Of a stretch of DNA of 64,000 bases, positions 48,881 to 58,407 are shown one piece after another. The stretch's first letter is position 1. Each line of letters opens with the position of its first letter. Both the position numbers and the translations under genes were made by a program. The notes beneath the pieces are model-generated. The model did not search any database, had not been told where the DNA came from, and was given only the letters and a program-made list of their open reading frames with translations. This DNA comes from Pseudoneobacillus sp052180215 (GTDB taxonomy: Bacteria; Bacillota; Bacilli; Bacillales; Cytobacillaceae): contig NZ_CP197471.1 of assembly GCF_052180215.1 (NCBI RefSeq), positions 2,700,001 to 2,764,000 on the forward strand. The letters run 5' to 3'.

Positions 48881-49813
48881 TCAACTCATTGCCATTTTAA
48901 TAGATTTTCTAATAATTTTGTAAGGTAGTTTGTAAAGGAACGTTAATAGTTTTTTAATATCAAAAACTGAATATCTTACATCAATGACCTCGAAGTCATC
49001 ACATATACCGTATGAATGGGTCCCAGTCAATTTTTTATGAAAATTAATTGGAATATCTTCAGGTAAAATTGTAGAGATATTTTTTTCTTGATAGCAACTC
49101 TCTGATATTTCAATTATTTCATTAAATTTAAGGGCTTTACCATATCCACCATTTGAACAATCCTGAGATACTCTTATCAATTTGTTGTTATACTTCAATA
49201 TCCTTCCAGCTGGTCTAGTAAACTCGTTATCAGTAATAATAGGATTATTCTTATGTGGAATTAAATTAAAATTATTATCAAATGTGTATAGTACTAACTC
49301 GTCGCTGTAGGGACTAGTTGAAAATAATTTTGATGCAAATATATACCTTTTATCTTTGATTTTTAAAAGCGTTGCATCGGATAATTCGATATCTTCCAGT
49401 AGCACTTTACTTAGTTTCCATTCATACGGAAAATTAACCGCCTCATATAGTAGTAATTTTTTAACAGAAGAAGTTTCAGGTATCATGTATATTTTGTTAT
49501 TTACATCAAACACAAAAGGATATGACATGTGAAAGGGTTCATTTAGAATAATCTGTTGATTCACTACCTTATTGTTAATAACTGTAGCAACCCCTATTTC
49601 TCCACACTTTGTTCTTTTGTTGTATGCTTCATAAAACATGAAGATATTATTGTCAAATTTATATAGAATAGGGTCTGCGTACCAATATTTAAAGTTATTT
49701 TTAAAAGCAGTAAATTTCTTTCTATTATTATTTAAAATCCCATTGTCATGGTTGATAAATCTATAGGCAATCATAAAATCAGTACTATAAAACCTTTGGA
49801 AAAATTTCGACAT
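48881..49813 (-). CDS. Beta-propeller protein, GINT1-N-like
   Basis: A 310-residue protein with repeated propeller strands: YWYADPILYKFDNNIFMFYE, YPFVFDVNNKIYMIPETSS, LYEAVNFPYEWKL and DATLLKIKDKRYIFAS. It resembles the five-bladed propeller domain found in glucosamine inositolphosphorylceramide transferase-like proteins and some glycosidases; it lacks an obvious transferase domain. It is the first gene after the terminator at 49831, so it likely heads the kds transcript, with AAGGAG ahead of the ATG. A role in making or modifying the Kdo-containing glycan is inferred from position only. Confidence 0.6.
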   Translation of the reverse strand: MSKFFQRFYSTDFMIAYRFINHDNGILNNNRKKFTAFKNNFKYWYADPILYKFDNNIFMFYEAYNKRTKCGEIGVATVINNKVVNQQIILNEPFHMSYPFVFDVNNKIYMIPETSSVKKLLLYEAVNFPYEWKLSKVLLEDIELSDATLLKIKDKRYIFASKLFSTSPYSDELVLYTFDNNFNLIPHKNNPIITDNEFTRPAGRILKYNNKLIRVSQDCSNGGYGKALKFNEIIEISESCYQEKNISTILPEDIPINFHKKLTGTHSYGICDDFEVIDVRYSVFDIKKLLTFLYKLPYKIIRKSIKMAMS

Positions 49814-49830
49814 AACAATCTCCTTCTAAT

Positions 49831-49864
49831 AAAAAACGTGATAAGTACATTAGTACCCATCACG
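49831..49864 (-). terminator. Terminator between glycosyltransferase and kds blocks
   Basis: The stem CGTGAT...GTAC / GTAC...ATCACG, read leftward, is followed by TTTTTT. It lies 20 bp beyond the stop of the glycosyltransferase gene at 49885. Confidence 0.8.
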
Positions 49865-49884
49865 AAAAATTACTTCTTTAGATA

Positions 49885-51060
49885 CTAACTGACCTCAATT
49901 ATTTCATAGATTTTTTTCATTATTCCCTCCTGACTATAATTTTCTAATACCTGACTTTGATTTTTCTTCAATTGATCATATAATCTATCATCGTTTAGTA
50001 AAGATATGATTCCCTTAAATAGACCTTCGGATGTTGGTTCCACTAGTAAACCATTTTCTTTGTGACGGATAAACTCCATAGGTCCCATTGATTTCGCAAC
50101 CGTAACAGGTGTATTTAAGGCAAGTGCTTCTAAGACTGTAATCGATAATGACTCAACAAGCGACGGATGAACGTATATTTGGGTATGTTTGATATAAGGA
50201 TAGGGATTGGTAATGGCCCCCATAAGAATAATATTATTTTCTAAATTATTCTCTTTAATCGCGTTTTCTATCTCTAAACGCTGTACACCATCACCAATGA
50301 GATACCATTTCACGTTATATCCATTGTCAACTAGCATCTTACAAGCATACACACAATTAATCATACCTTTTTCTGGTGATAACCGACCAACACTCAATAA
50401 AGTAATCACTTTATGAAGATTGATATTATAAATAGCTGCTTCCCTTGCTTTTTGTTTGATTTCCTCAACATTAATGATATTGGGAATGGTATTAATTTTG
50501 TGATGAATGTCGTGAATATGACTTGATAACATACTTTTAGTGCTATCTGATACGGCAATAATTTTGTCAAACCTTTTGTATACATTCTGCCAACGTTTAG
50601 TTAACTTTTCTGGGTAATCATATGATCCATGATGCCACCAGGTTATCTTCTTTTTGCTGTTAATAATATATCCAACAAAATCTGTGCAAATGCCTACACG
50701 ATAGGCTATGGCACAGTCATAATGTTTATATAACCTAAAGAGTGGCTTAGCAAAAGATAATGATTTTACTCCAAAGATACTCTCAAGTAGGAATACTAAC
50801 TTGAGAAATATTGCGAACCAATTTCTTGTCTTTAAGTTATTTAATAGACATTGCTTAATTGGTCCATAGGTTTTTGTAAGATCGTAGAAGATAATATTTA
50901 CTTCTTTTGGAACTTCACTAGCATAATCTCCCAGCTCTTCAAATAAAACAAGGTCAACTTCATAGAGGTTATAATTAAAGTTTTTAAGTACATCAATTAG
51001 TGATTTCTCAACCCCGCCTACATTTAAATGACCGTTTACAAATAAAATTTTCTTTTTCAA
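49885..51060 (-). CDS. Glycosyltransferase family 4
   Basis: A 391-residue GT-B transferase. The N-terminal loop is VNGHLNVGGVEKSLIDVLKN, and the C-terminal nucleotide-sugar site is LSVGRLSPEKGM with the acidic pair in HPSLVESLSITVLEAL. It would add one sugar to the lipid-linked repeat unit. It is the last gene of the block that begins beyond the right edge, before a strong terminator. Donor and acceptor cannot be told. Confidence 0.85.
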   Translation of the reverse strand: MKKKILFVNGHLNVGGVEKSLIDVLKNFNYNLYEVDLVLFEELGDYASEVPKEVNIIFYDLTKTYGPIKQCLLNNLKTRNWFAIFLKLVFLLESIFGVKSLSFAKPLFRLYKHYDCAIAYRVGICTDFVGYIINSKKKITWWHHGSYDYPEKLTKRWQNVYKRFDKIIAVSDSTKSMLSSHIHDIHHKINTIPNIINVEEIKQKAREAAIYNINLHKVITLLSVGRLSPEKGMINCVYACKMLVDNGYNVKWYLIGDGVQRLEIENAIKENNLENNIILMGAITNPYPYIKHTQIYVHPSLVESLSITVLEALALNTPVTVAKSMGPMEFIRHKENGLLVEPTSEGLFKGIISLLNDDRLYDQLKKNQSQVLENYSQEGIMKKIYEIIEVS

Positions 51061-51082
51061 GATAAAACCTCACGATTATGTT

Positions 51083-52099
51083 TCAGTTAGACTTATTATT
51101 TTTTAATATTAAACTATACACTCTTACCAATTTAAATTTAATTAGAAGTACAATAACTTTCATCTTCCAAGAAACATTTGGCAATTTAAAGTCTTTAAAT
51201 AAATCCGAAACTTTTGGGTGATACATAATTTTTCTTGTCATGTTTAATCGTTCTACAGCATCGATATGAGAATATTTTATTTGTGATAATGCATTTAATG
51301 TAAAAAACAACATGTTAATTTTTATCTGTCTAGAGAAGTCATATTCCGTAGATTTTCCAAAGAAGTTTATTAACCTCTCATTAATTTTTAAGTATGAATT
51401 CCACTTTTTTTCATTATAAGTATTGGTTGTAGAATTCGGGTTATAAAAGTAGTTATAATAATGATGATTTTTTAAATAGTAAAAACTACCTGCATGATAC
51501 ATAACCTTTGATCCAAATAATGAATCTTCGCAGTAGTGAATTTCTTCATCATAGTACAACTGGTGAGTTTTAAGTAATTCTAACTTATATAAACAAACCC
51601 AATTTGAAATGGTAGGTGGAAGTTGAATATCTTCAAACATGATTAAACATTTGAATAGTTCATTCCTGATATCTGACTTTGAATAATAACCAGCACGAAT
51701 CGGTTGAGTGCGTTTATCTTCAAAGTCAGTTGACTTTTTTTTAAAATCACACATTATTAAGTCTAGATCTAATTTTTCTGCTTTATTAATCATCTCCTTA
51801 TACATATCCGACTCGATCCAATCATCAGAATCAATAAAACTTACGTATTTACCTCGTGCAAGTTTAATACCATCATTTCTTGCAGCTGAAACTCTAGCAT
51901 TTTTCTTGTGTATTACTTTTATCCTTGTATCTTTTTGTGAATATTCGTCGCAGATTTTACCAGAATTATCTAATGAACCGTCATTAATGAGTATAATTTC
52001 AAAATCTTGAAAAGACTGTTTTAGTATGCTATCAATACAACGTCGCAGGTAATTTTCAACATTATAAACGGGTACGACCACACTTATTTTTGGCAGCAT
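51083..52099 (-). CDS. Glycosyltransferase family 2 (EpsJ-like)
   Basis: A 338-residue GT-A transferase. The start ISVVVPVYNVENYLRRCIDS, the middle LINDGSLDNSG and the metal-binding SFIDSDDWIESDM are typical. The C-terminal region has no membrane helix. AAAGGAGG precedes the ATG. It lies between the ABC flippase and a GT4 gene in the polysaccharide block. Confidence 0.87.
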   Translation of the reverse strand: MLPKISVVVPVYNVENYLRRCIDSILKQSFQDFEIILINDGSLDNSGKICDEYSQKDTRIKVIHKKNARVSAARNDGIKLARGKYVSFIDSDDWIESDMYKEMINKAEKLDLDLIMCDFKKKSTDFEDKRTQPIRAGYYSKSDIRNELFKCLIMFEDIQLPPTISNWVCLYKLELLKTHQLYYDEEIHYCEDSLFGSKVMYHAGSFYYLKNHHYYNYFYNPNSTTNTYNEKKWNSYLKINERLINFFGKSTEYDFSRQIKINMLFFTLNALSQIKYSHIDAVERLNMTRKIMYHPKVSDLFKDFKLPNVSWKMKVIVLLIKFKLVRVYSLILKNNKSN

Positions 52100-52157
52100 C
52101 TTTTCCTCCTTTCTTTTAAAAATTAGTTTTCTTATGATATTTCCTGTTTCTTCCTCA

Positions 52158-53951
52158 TTACATCGTCTGTCTAAGCTTTTGATCTACGGATATGAGTTTG
52201 CCTCGGTCGACTTTAAAAATAATGTCGCAATTTTCAATTGTACTTAATCGATGAGCAATAATAATGATGGTCTTTTCACCTTTAAGCCCATCTATTGCTT
52301 TCATTATCTCTTTTTCTGTATCGTTATCTAAAGCTGATGTCGCTTCATCCAAAAAGATAATTTCCGGATTGTGATACAATGCTCTAGCAATCCCAATACG
52401 TTGGCGTTGTCCACCAGAAAGCCTAACACCTCTTTCTCCAACAATTGTATCTAATCCTTCAGGAAGAGAATCAATAAATTCCTTTAACAATGCATCTTCA
52501 ATTGCATTTTGAACAGCAACTTCGTCAATATCTTTATCTGTAATACCAAATGCAACATTTTTCCGAATTGTATCATCCGATAAATAAATCGATTGTGGAA
52601 TATAACCTATTTTATTTTGCCACACTGGTAAGAATTCTTTTAGGTCATTCCCATCGACTATTATTCTACCTTTTTCTGGTCCGAATAGACCTAGAATGAT
52701 ATCTACAATTGTTGTTTTACCAGCTCCTGAAGTTCCCACAAAAGCAACGGAACTTCCAATAGGAATCGTTAAAGATATATTTTTGATGGAATAATTATCT
52801 TGATTGGGATAACGGAAATAGACATTTTCTAATTCAATGGAATGGTGGAATGTTTTTTCTTCACTATTCACCTTTAATGGTTTGGATTCCATTGTGACAT
52901 CATCAAGTATTGGATTTTTTCCTCCATTATCTTTTATCAAATCATTATAAACTACCGTCAATGCTGGCTGACTATATCGAATGGATGTTAGCATGGCAAC
53001 AATTCTTGTAATAGAAGGCATAAGACGAAAAGCCGCCATTGCAAATAATGACATAGTAGATACTAATGTAGCTGTATCAGTCCGTTGAAAAACAATAATA
53101 ATCATTGTAATAAGGACAACAGATACTAATAATGTTTCAATGAAAAGCTTTGGTACTTGATCTAGCGTATTTTTATAAACGATATTTTTCACTAAATTTT
53201 TGCTTTTATTTGCATACGAATTCACAAAGTAATCTTCTTTTCCGGACACTTTTATTTCCTTACTTGCTCCAAATCCTTGATTTAACCATTTAATGACCTC
53301 ACGACTTAATTTTTGATTTTCTTTACCTAAATGAGTAATTTTATTGCGGAAGATTTTAAAAAACACAAAAACACTTCCACCCAACAATATAACGGACGAA
53401 AGTGTAGCTAATGGTGCTGTAAATATAAGCAAAGTAAGAATAAAAATCATGACCAACAATTCAGTTAATAATTGAAAGCCCGCTAATACAATACCATCAA
53501 ATACTTTTCCCGCTTCCCCATTAACATTTCTTAATAATTCTGCTGAATTCTTTCCCAAGTAAAATGTATAAGGTTTTGTTAAATACGCTTTGAACATAGT
53601 TTTTGCTAGAGTATTTTTTTGATAAAGAATAACTCTATATTGTACATTGTAAAATAATAATAGATAGGCATTTTTGACAATAAAAATTGAAAGTAAAAAT
53701 ACAACACCAAATAAAATAAAAGCATTTGTTGATTGAAAGTTAAACAATTTGTATACATTGGATAAAATAGCTTGTTCTTGTATTATAGTAGGATTTGTCA
53801 CAATCCCAACAAAAGGAACAATTAATCCGATTCCTACTGTTTCAAAAATGGCTGCAATGATCATCATAAAAAAAAGAAATAAGAACTTCTTCTTATCCCT
53901 TTTGGTGAAAAGTACCCAGAGCTTTTTTATTGTATCCTTCAATTTAGTCAC
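52158..53951 (-). CDS. PglK-like ABC transporter, candidate glycan flippase
   Basis: A 597-residue fused permease-ATPase. The N-terminus with FETVGIGLIVPFVGI resembles PglK, the lipid-linked oligosaccharide flippase of Campylobacter. ATPase motifs: VGTSGAGKTTIVDIILG, RLSGGQRQRIGIARA, IIFLDEATSALD and IIAHRLST. It sits among glycosyltransferase genes and no Wzx-type flippase is seen in the window, so flipping the lipid-linked unit is its likely job (inference). It overlaps the upstream gene by 8 bp. Confidence 0.82.
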   Translation of the reverse strand: MTKLKDTIKKLWVLFTKRDKKKFLFLFFMMIIAAIFETVGIGLIVPFVGIVTNPTIIQEQAILSNVYKLFNFQSTNAFILFGVVFLLSIFIVKNAYLLLFYNVQYRVILYQKNTLAKTMFKAYLTKPYTFYLGKNSAELLRNVNGEAGKVFDGIVLAGFQLLTELLVMIFILTLLIFTAPLATLSSVILLGGSVFVFFKIFRNKITHLGKENQKLSREVIKWLNQGFGASKEIKVSGKEDYFVNSYANKSKNLVKNIVYKNTLDQVPKLFIETLLVSVVLITMIIIVFQRTDTATLVSTMSLFAMAAFRLMPSITRIVAMLTSIRYSQPALTVVYNDLIKDNGGKNPILDDVTMESKPLKVNSEEKTFHHSIELENVYFRYPNQDNYSIKNISLTIPIGSSVAFVGTSGAGKTTIVDIILGLFGPEKGRIIVDGNDLKEFLPVWQNKIGYIPQSIYLSDDTIRKNVAFGITDKDIDEVAVQNAIEDALLKEFIDSLPEGLDTIVGERGVRLSGGQRQRIGIARALYHNPEIIFLDEATSALDNDTEKEIMKAIDGLKGEKTIIIIAHRLSTIENCDIIFKVDRGKLISVDQKLRQTM

Positions 53952-55212
53952 ACCTTTTTAATTCTGGTTGGAACAATAATTTTTCATCTGTTCCTTCATT
54001 TTGTAATAATGTATAGATTTTCTGAACTTCCCCATCATTTCCAAAATCCTTAGTCTTGCAGTAATTACTTATTTTATGAAGTAAATTTTCCTTTGTTATT
54101 GCCTTCATAATATCTATCGCACATCCCTCGTTAGACATTGGAACAATCATCCCATCGATGCCATCTCGAACCTGACTTCTTGCAGTTTCATAATCCGTAA
54201 TAATTACTGGTTTTCCGAGGATCTGTGCTTCCCTTACCGTCACAGCTTTCCCCTCATACCGAGATGGCTGAATATATATATCACATGATAGAATATATGG
54301 ATATGGATTTTCCTTTTTTCCCAGTAAAATAACATGGTTCTCCATACCAATTTCATGGATTTTTTGACGAATAAGCTGTTCATCACTTCCATAACCAATA
54401 ATGTACCACTTTACTTTAAAGCCCTTTTGAATGATCTCTGCGCATATTTCCGGAATATTATCAAAGTTTTTGGCGTATGCAAACCGACCAATGGAAAGCA
54501 ATTTAAGATATTCTTTTTCGTCTGGCATCTCACTAGAAACATCCGTTTCACAGGATTGTTGCTTTACCACTTTAGAAGAGAGAATATTTTCCACAACAAT
54601 AGCCTTATCTGTAAATTGTGGATAGTGTTTGAGGAACACGTTATGACATTCTGCGGATACATTAACGATATAATCTAATTTTGAATATACTTCGATATCT
54701 AGTTTCCGATCAGGAGTTAATTGATTATAATCCGTGTGGATCCAACCCGCTTTCACTTTGGCATCGACCTTGCTTAGGACAATATTATGAATACCGATAA
54801 AAGACAACGCTAAGTCATATTCCCCTGTAATTTTTGGCAATAACGGTAGTAGATACTTATGTGCATATTGTGATTTGTTCCAAACCCCTATCTTTTTATT
54901 GAATACTTTACTTCGAATATTTAAATCGATTCTAGATAGTATTCTCGCAAGACCATAAATGAATTTTTTGCTAAATAGCAGGTTTCTAATCGGAACTTCA
55001 AAAACATCATACCTTGGTTCATAAGGCAGTAAATTAACTTCTTTAGGTATGTATTTCATAAAATCTCCCTGGTGTTGATACAACATAAGAGATACAGAGT
55101 ATTTTTTATAATCAAAAGAATTTAGAAGTCCAATTAAACTTCTTTCTGCTCCACCAATATTCATTGAATACATTGTAATAAGTAATTTTTTTCGATTATC
55201 AGAATTATTCAT
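53944..55212 (-). CDS. Glycosyltransferase family 4 (422 aa)
   Basis: A 422-residue GT-B transferase. The start YSMNIGGAERSLIGLLNSF is the donor-proximal glycine loop; later LLSIGRFAYAKNF and the acidic pair in QPSRYEGKAVTVREAQILG mark the nucleotide-sugar site. It is similar in layout to the gene at 49885 (both have ERSL/EKSL after the Gly-rich loop), so the two are probably paralogues. Confidence 0.85.
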   Translation of the reverse strand: MNNSDNRKKLLITMYSMNIGGAERSLIGLLNSFDYKKYSVSLMLYQHQGDFMKYIPKEVNLLPYEPRYDVFEVPIRNLLFSKKFIYGLARILSRIDLNIRSKVFNKKIGVWNKSQYAHKYLLPLLPKITGEYDLALSFIGIHNIVLSKVDAKVKAGWIHTDYNQLTPDRKLDIEVYSKLDYIVNVSAECHNVFLKHYPQFTDKAIVVENILSSKVVKQQSCETDVSSEMPDEKEYLKLLSIGRFAYAKNFDNIPEICAEIIQKGFKVKWYIIGYGSDEQLIRQKIHEIGMENHVILLGKKENPYPYILSCDIYIQPSRYEGKAVTVREAQILGKPVIITDYETARSQVRDGIDGMIVPMSNEGCAIDIMKAITKENLLHKISNYCKTKDFGNDGEVQKIYTLLQNEGTDEKLLFQPELKRCD

Positions 55213-55216
55213 TGTA

Positions 55217-56329
55217 TCAACTCTTAATAATTAAATTTTTATAGGCACCCTCTAACATATTTACCTGAGTAGCAATATCAAAATGATTTGCCTCTAATGC
55301 AGATGCCAAAACTCTCTTGTCAATATACTGCTTTTGAGCATTTTTTATAGCAAGTATCCATTGGTCACTTTCATCTAAAGGCAAAAACTGAACCAACTCT
55401 AAGCCCAGGTCCACTTTTTTGGGAACACTATCAGATATAATACATGGGAGACTAGCTAACTGTGCTTCAACAGCCACCATACCAAATCCCTCACGCTTGG
55501 AAGGGAATAGAAACAGGTTACTAGCATGTAAAAATTTCGGTATGTCCTCTTTTACTCCTAAAAGTTGAACATGGTTAGCTAAATTATTTTCTGTTACATA
55601 TTTTGAGATTTTCCTATGATATTCCTCGCCTCGACCAATTAAAATAAGTTTATAGCTCTTATCTTCTTTTAGTAATTCCTGAAGTAACTTTAATAAGAAT
55701 AACTGGTTTTTATTATCTGATAGTCTGCCGATATGACAGAGAACTTTATCAGTGTCTAATAGTCCTAATTCAATTCTTGTTTCTTCTCTACTATTCTCTT
55801 TCCACTCTTGAAAGCAAGAAAAATCGATGGCATTATTTAAAATTTGATAGTGTTCATTTTCATATAAATAGTTTGCCGCTTCTTTGGAACAAGCAAATCG
55901 TTCCTTTGCATATCTAGAAATTAATTTTCTAGAACAGAACACGGCAATCTGTTTCTTTTTACTGGGCTTATTTAATCCATGAGTATGACTATGGACAACA
56001 ATATTTTTTATACCCGCTAGGTAGGCTGCCAAGGCAATAAAACCACTTTGCCAATCCATATGAATATGAACAATATCAATCTTTGGCATCTTAGAAATAA
56101 TTTCTCTAAACTGAAGGACATATTTTATTAAGCCCACATCGCCCAGGCTTTTTGTATAAAAAATTTCTCCCCCTAGTTTTTTGATTTCATCATCATAATC
56201 TCCTTTTTCATTTGAATGAACTAGAAAATTAAATTTATATTTGCTTTTATCAATATTTCTGTACAAGTTCATTAACATCGTTTCTGCTCCACCTCGATGC
56301 ATAAGCCCAAAGCAATGTAAAACTTCCAT
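55217..56329 (-). CDS. Glycosyltransferase family 4 (EpsF-like)
   Basis: A 370-residue GT-B transferase of the EpsF type. The start CFGLMHRGGAETMLMNLYRN, VHSHTHGLNKPSKKKQIAV, and LCHIGRLSDNKNQ with FPSKREGFGMVAVEAQL are typical. EpsF-like enzymes extend the eps repeat unit. A second EpsF-like gene lies at 57271. Confidence 0.86.
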   Translation of the reverse strand: MEVLHCFGLMHRGGAETMLMNLYRNIDKSKYKFNFLVHSNEKGDYDDEIKKLGGEIFYTKSLGDVGLIKYVLQFREIISKMPKIDIVHIHMDWQSGFIALAAYLAGIKNIVVHSHTHGLNKPSKKKQIAVFCSRKLISRYAKERFACSKEAANYLYENEHYQILNNAIDFSCFQEWKENSREETRIELGLLDTDKVLCHIGRLSDNKNQLFLLKLLQELLKEDKSYKLILIGRGEEYHRKISKYVTENNLANHVQLLGVKEDIPKFLHASNLFLFPSKREGFGMVAVEAQLASLPCIISDSVPKKVDLGLELVQFLPLDESDQWILAIKNAQKQYIDKRVLASALEANHFDIATQVNMLEGAYKNLIIKS

Positions 56330-56346
56330 AAAATCACCTCCTATTT

Positions 56347-57237
56347 TTAAATTCTTATCACTTTCATTTTTGTATTTTTAATAAATAAATAGAGTAAAAT
56401 TCCTAATGGCCAACATGCTATGGTATAAGATTTCTTTGCTGAATCTCTAATATAGGATTTGTTCCGGGCAAGTTTACTTTCTGCTATATAATGTAACGTT
56501 TGTTTAATGATGAACTTCTTATCAGTAGAAATTCGGATCATTTCATTTCTATAGAACGAAAAGCCCTTTGCGCAAGTCCGGTATTGGTTAACTTTATCAA
56601 AGGACATGCTGTTTTCATTGTAATCAACAATACAAACAGCTTCATTCATGAGCAGCATTTTATAATTAAGATCAATTAACCTAAACTTATAAGATGCCGG
56701 AAAGAATTTTTCTCCAGTGAATTCTGGATACGGATATAGTCGGGTTAGGTCACTGCGATAAATTAACTTTTTGTCGCCTTTTCCATGATATTTATCGAAC
56801 AATTCCGTGTATGTACAAGTATGTACGTTATTCGGATGCTCTGTTCCAATAATATCTCCCTTTACACTTTGGTTTAGCGCTATAATACCAGCAATCCCAT
56901 CCGCTTTATTTTTCTTCCAAAAGTTAATTATTTTATCTACTGCATCTTCTGCCATCCAGTCATCTGAATCAATAATGGTGTTTATTTCTGTTTTAATATA
57001 TTTGTAGGCGGTATTTCTTGCTCCTGTCATTCCTTTATTTTCTTGATATAAATACTCAATTTGTACAATATCTTCATTAATAAAACTTTGTATAATATCC
57101 TTTGTATTATCTATGGATCCATCATCTACTACCAACCACATAAAATCCTTTGATTTTTGCTTTTTTAATGATTCATAGACCTGATGGATACAATAACCTC
57201 TGTTATAGGTTGTGGTTATAATCCCAAGAGTTTTCAT
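56347..57237 (-). CDS. Glycosyltransferase family 2 (296 aa)
   Basis: A 296-residue GT-A transferase. The start GIITTTYNRGYCIHQVYESL, then WLVVDDGSIDNTKDI and TIIDSDDWMAEDAV, show the nucleotide-sugar and metal-binding sites. A short hydrophobic C-terminus (WPLGILLYLFIKN) may touch the membrane. It lies between two EpsF-like GT4 genes. Confidence 0.86.
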   Translation of the reverse strand: MKTLGIITTTYNRGYCIHQVYESLKKQKSKDFMWLVVDDGSIDNTKDIIQSFINEDIVQIEYLYQENKGMTGARNTAYKYIKTEINTIIDSDDWMAEDAVDKIINFWKKNKADGIAGIIALNQSVKGDIIGTEHPNNVHTCTYTELFDKYHGKGDKKLIYRSDLTRLYPYPEFTGEKFFPASYKFRLIDLNYKMLLMNEAVCIVDYNENSMSFDKVNQYRTCAKGFSFYRNEMIRISTDKKFIIKQTLHYIAESKLARNKSYIRDSAKKSYTIACWPLGILLYLFIKNTKMKVIRI

Positions 57238-57270
57238 TGTTCTTCCCTTCTTAATAACCCGTATTATCTA

Positions 57271-58407
57271 TTAATAATGATTAACGAAATGTTTCACTGT
57301 ATTCTCTATATAAAACTCCTCATACCATTTTGCAATTGGGAATACATCAAATCCTGCCTTGATGATTTCCTCCGAGGTATCTCTTCTATATAAGCTTTCA
57401 TTAATCTTAGTAAGAACTTCCTTGGCCCAATAATCTGTGGATTTGTCTAGGTCAATAAACTTTACTAGATTAGTGACTTCAACCTCGCTTGGGATTGTAT
57501 TTGATATGACACACGGTAAACCAGAAGCTTGAGCCTCTATAATAACATTACCAAATCCCTCAAAATGGGATGGAAACACAAAAATGTCCATAGCCTGTAA
57601 TAATCTATGAACATCATTCCGAGATCCAGTCATGATCACTTTATCTTCTAATCCATAATCTTTAATTTGATTAGTAACCTTTTCCCGTAAGTTTCCTTCC
57701 CCTACTAACATTAGAATTGTATTTGGATTTTGTTCATGGATTTTTTTGAATACAGATATTAGAAAACTATGATTCTTCTGTTGGTGGAATCTACCTATAT
57801 GCCCGACTACAATTTCATTTGTTATATTAAATTCCTTCTTAACTTCTTCCCTTATATCACTATTAAAAATGTACTTGTTTGATTGTATCCCATTTGGTAT
57901 TACTTTAAAGTTTGATTTATTCACTACATTTTCACCAAATAGCCATTTTCCAGCTGGTGTGGAACAAGCGAATAAATAATCTGCACTATAACGGATAGGT
58001 AGCTGCAACACATTTTTTGCAATAGCTTGAAGATTCATACCGGATGAAGTGTTATGACTATGTGCAATGGTAGTTAGACCAAAATTCTTGGCTATCCTTA
58101 GATAGATACTAGCAGTAGAGCGTACATGACCGTGTATAACCTTATATTCTGGATGGGTTTGAAAAAATTCTTTCCATGCCTTAACATACTGAAAGTGGTT
58201 CTTGCCGTTATAAGTAGGTACGCTATAAATTCTACCACCCAAAGAACGTATTTCCTCATTATAGATACACTCATCTTCTGTATGAACAACAAAATCAAAC
58301 TGAAGTTTTTCCCTATCTATAATTCTATAAGCATTCATAATAATGGTTTCCAATCCACCTCTATCTAATCGTCCCACAACACGCAATACTCTTATTGGGC
58401 TAGACAT
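57271..58407 (-). CDS. Glycosyltransferase family 4 (EpsF-like, 378 aa)
   Basis: A 378-residue GT-B transferase. The start VVGRLDRGGLETIIMNAYR, IAHSHNTSSGMN, GHIGRFHQQKNHSF and FPSHFEGFGNVIIEAQASG follow the EpsF pattern. It overlaps the epimerase gene by 16 bp, so it is coupled to synthesis of the TviC-type sugar and may use it as donor (inference). Confidence 0.86.
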   Translation of the reverse strand: MSSPIRVLRVVGRLDRGGLETIIMNAYRIIDREKLQFDFVVHTEDECIYNEEIRSLGGRIYSVPTYNGKNHFQYVKAWKEFFQTHPEYKVIHGHVRSTASIYLRIAKNFGLTTIAHSHNTSSGMNLQAIAKNVLQLPIRYSADYLFACSTPAGKWLFGENVVNKSNFKVIPNGIQSNKYIFNSDIREEVKKEFNITNEIVVGHIGRFHQQKNHSFLISVFKKIHEQNPNTILMLVGEGNLREKVTNQIKDYGLEDKVIMTGSRNDVHRLLQAMDIFVFPSHFEGFGNVIIEAQASGLPCVISNTIPSEVEVTNLVKFIDLDKSTDYWAKEVLTKINESLYRRDTSEEIIKAGFDVFPIAKWYEEFYIENTVKHFVNHY

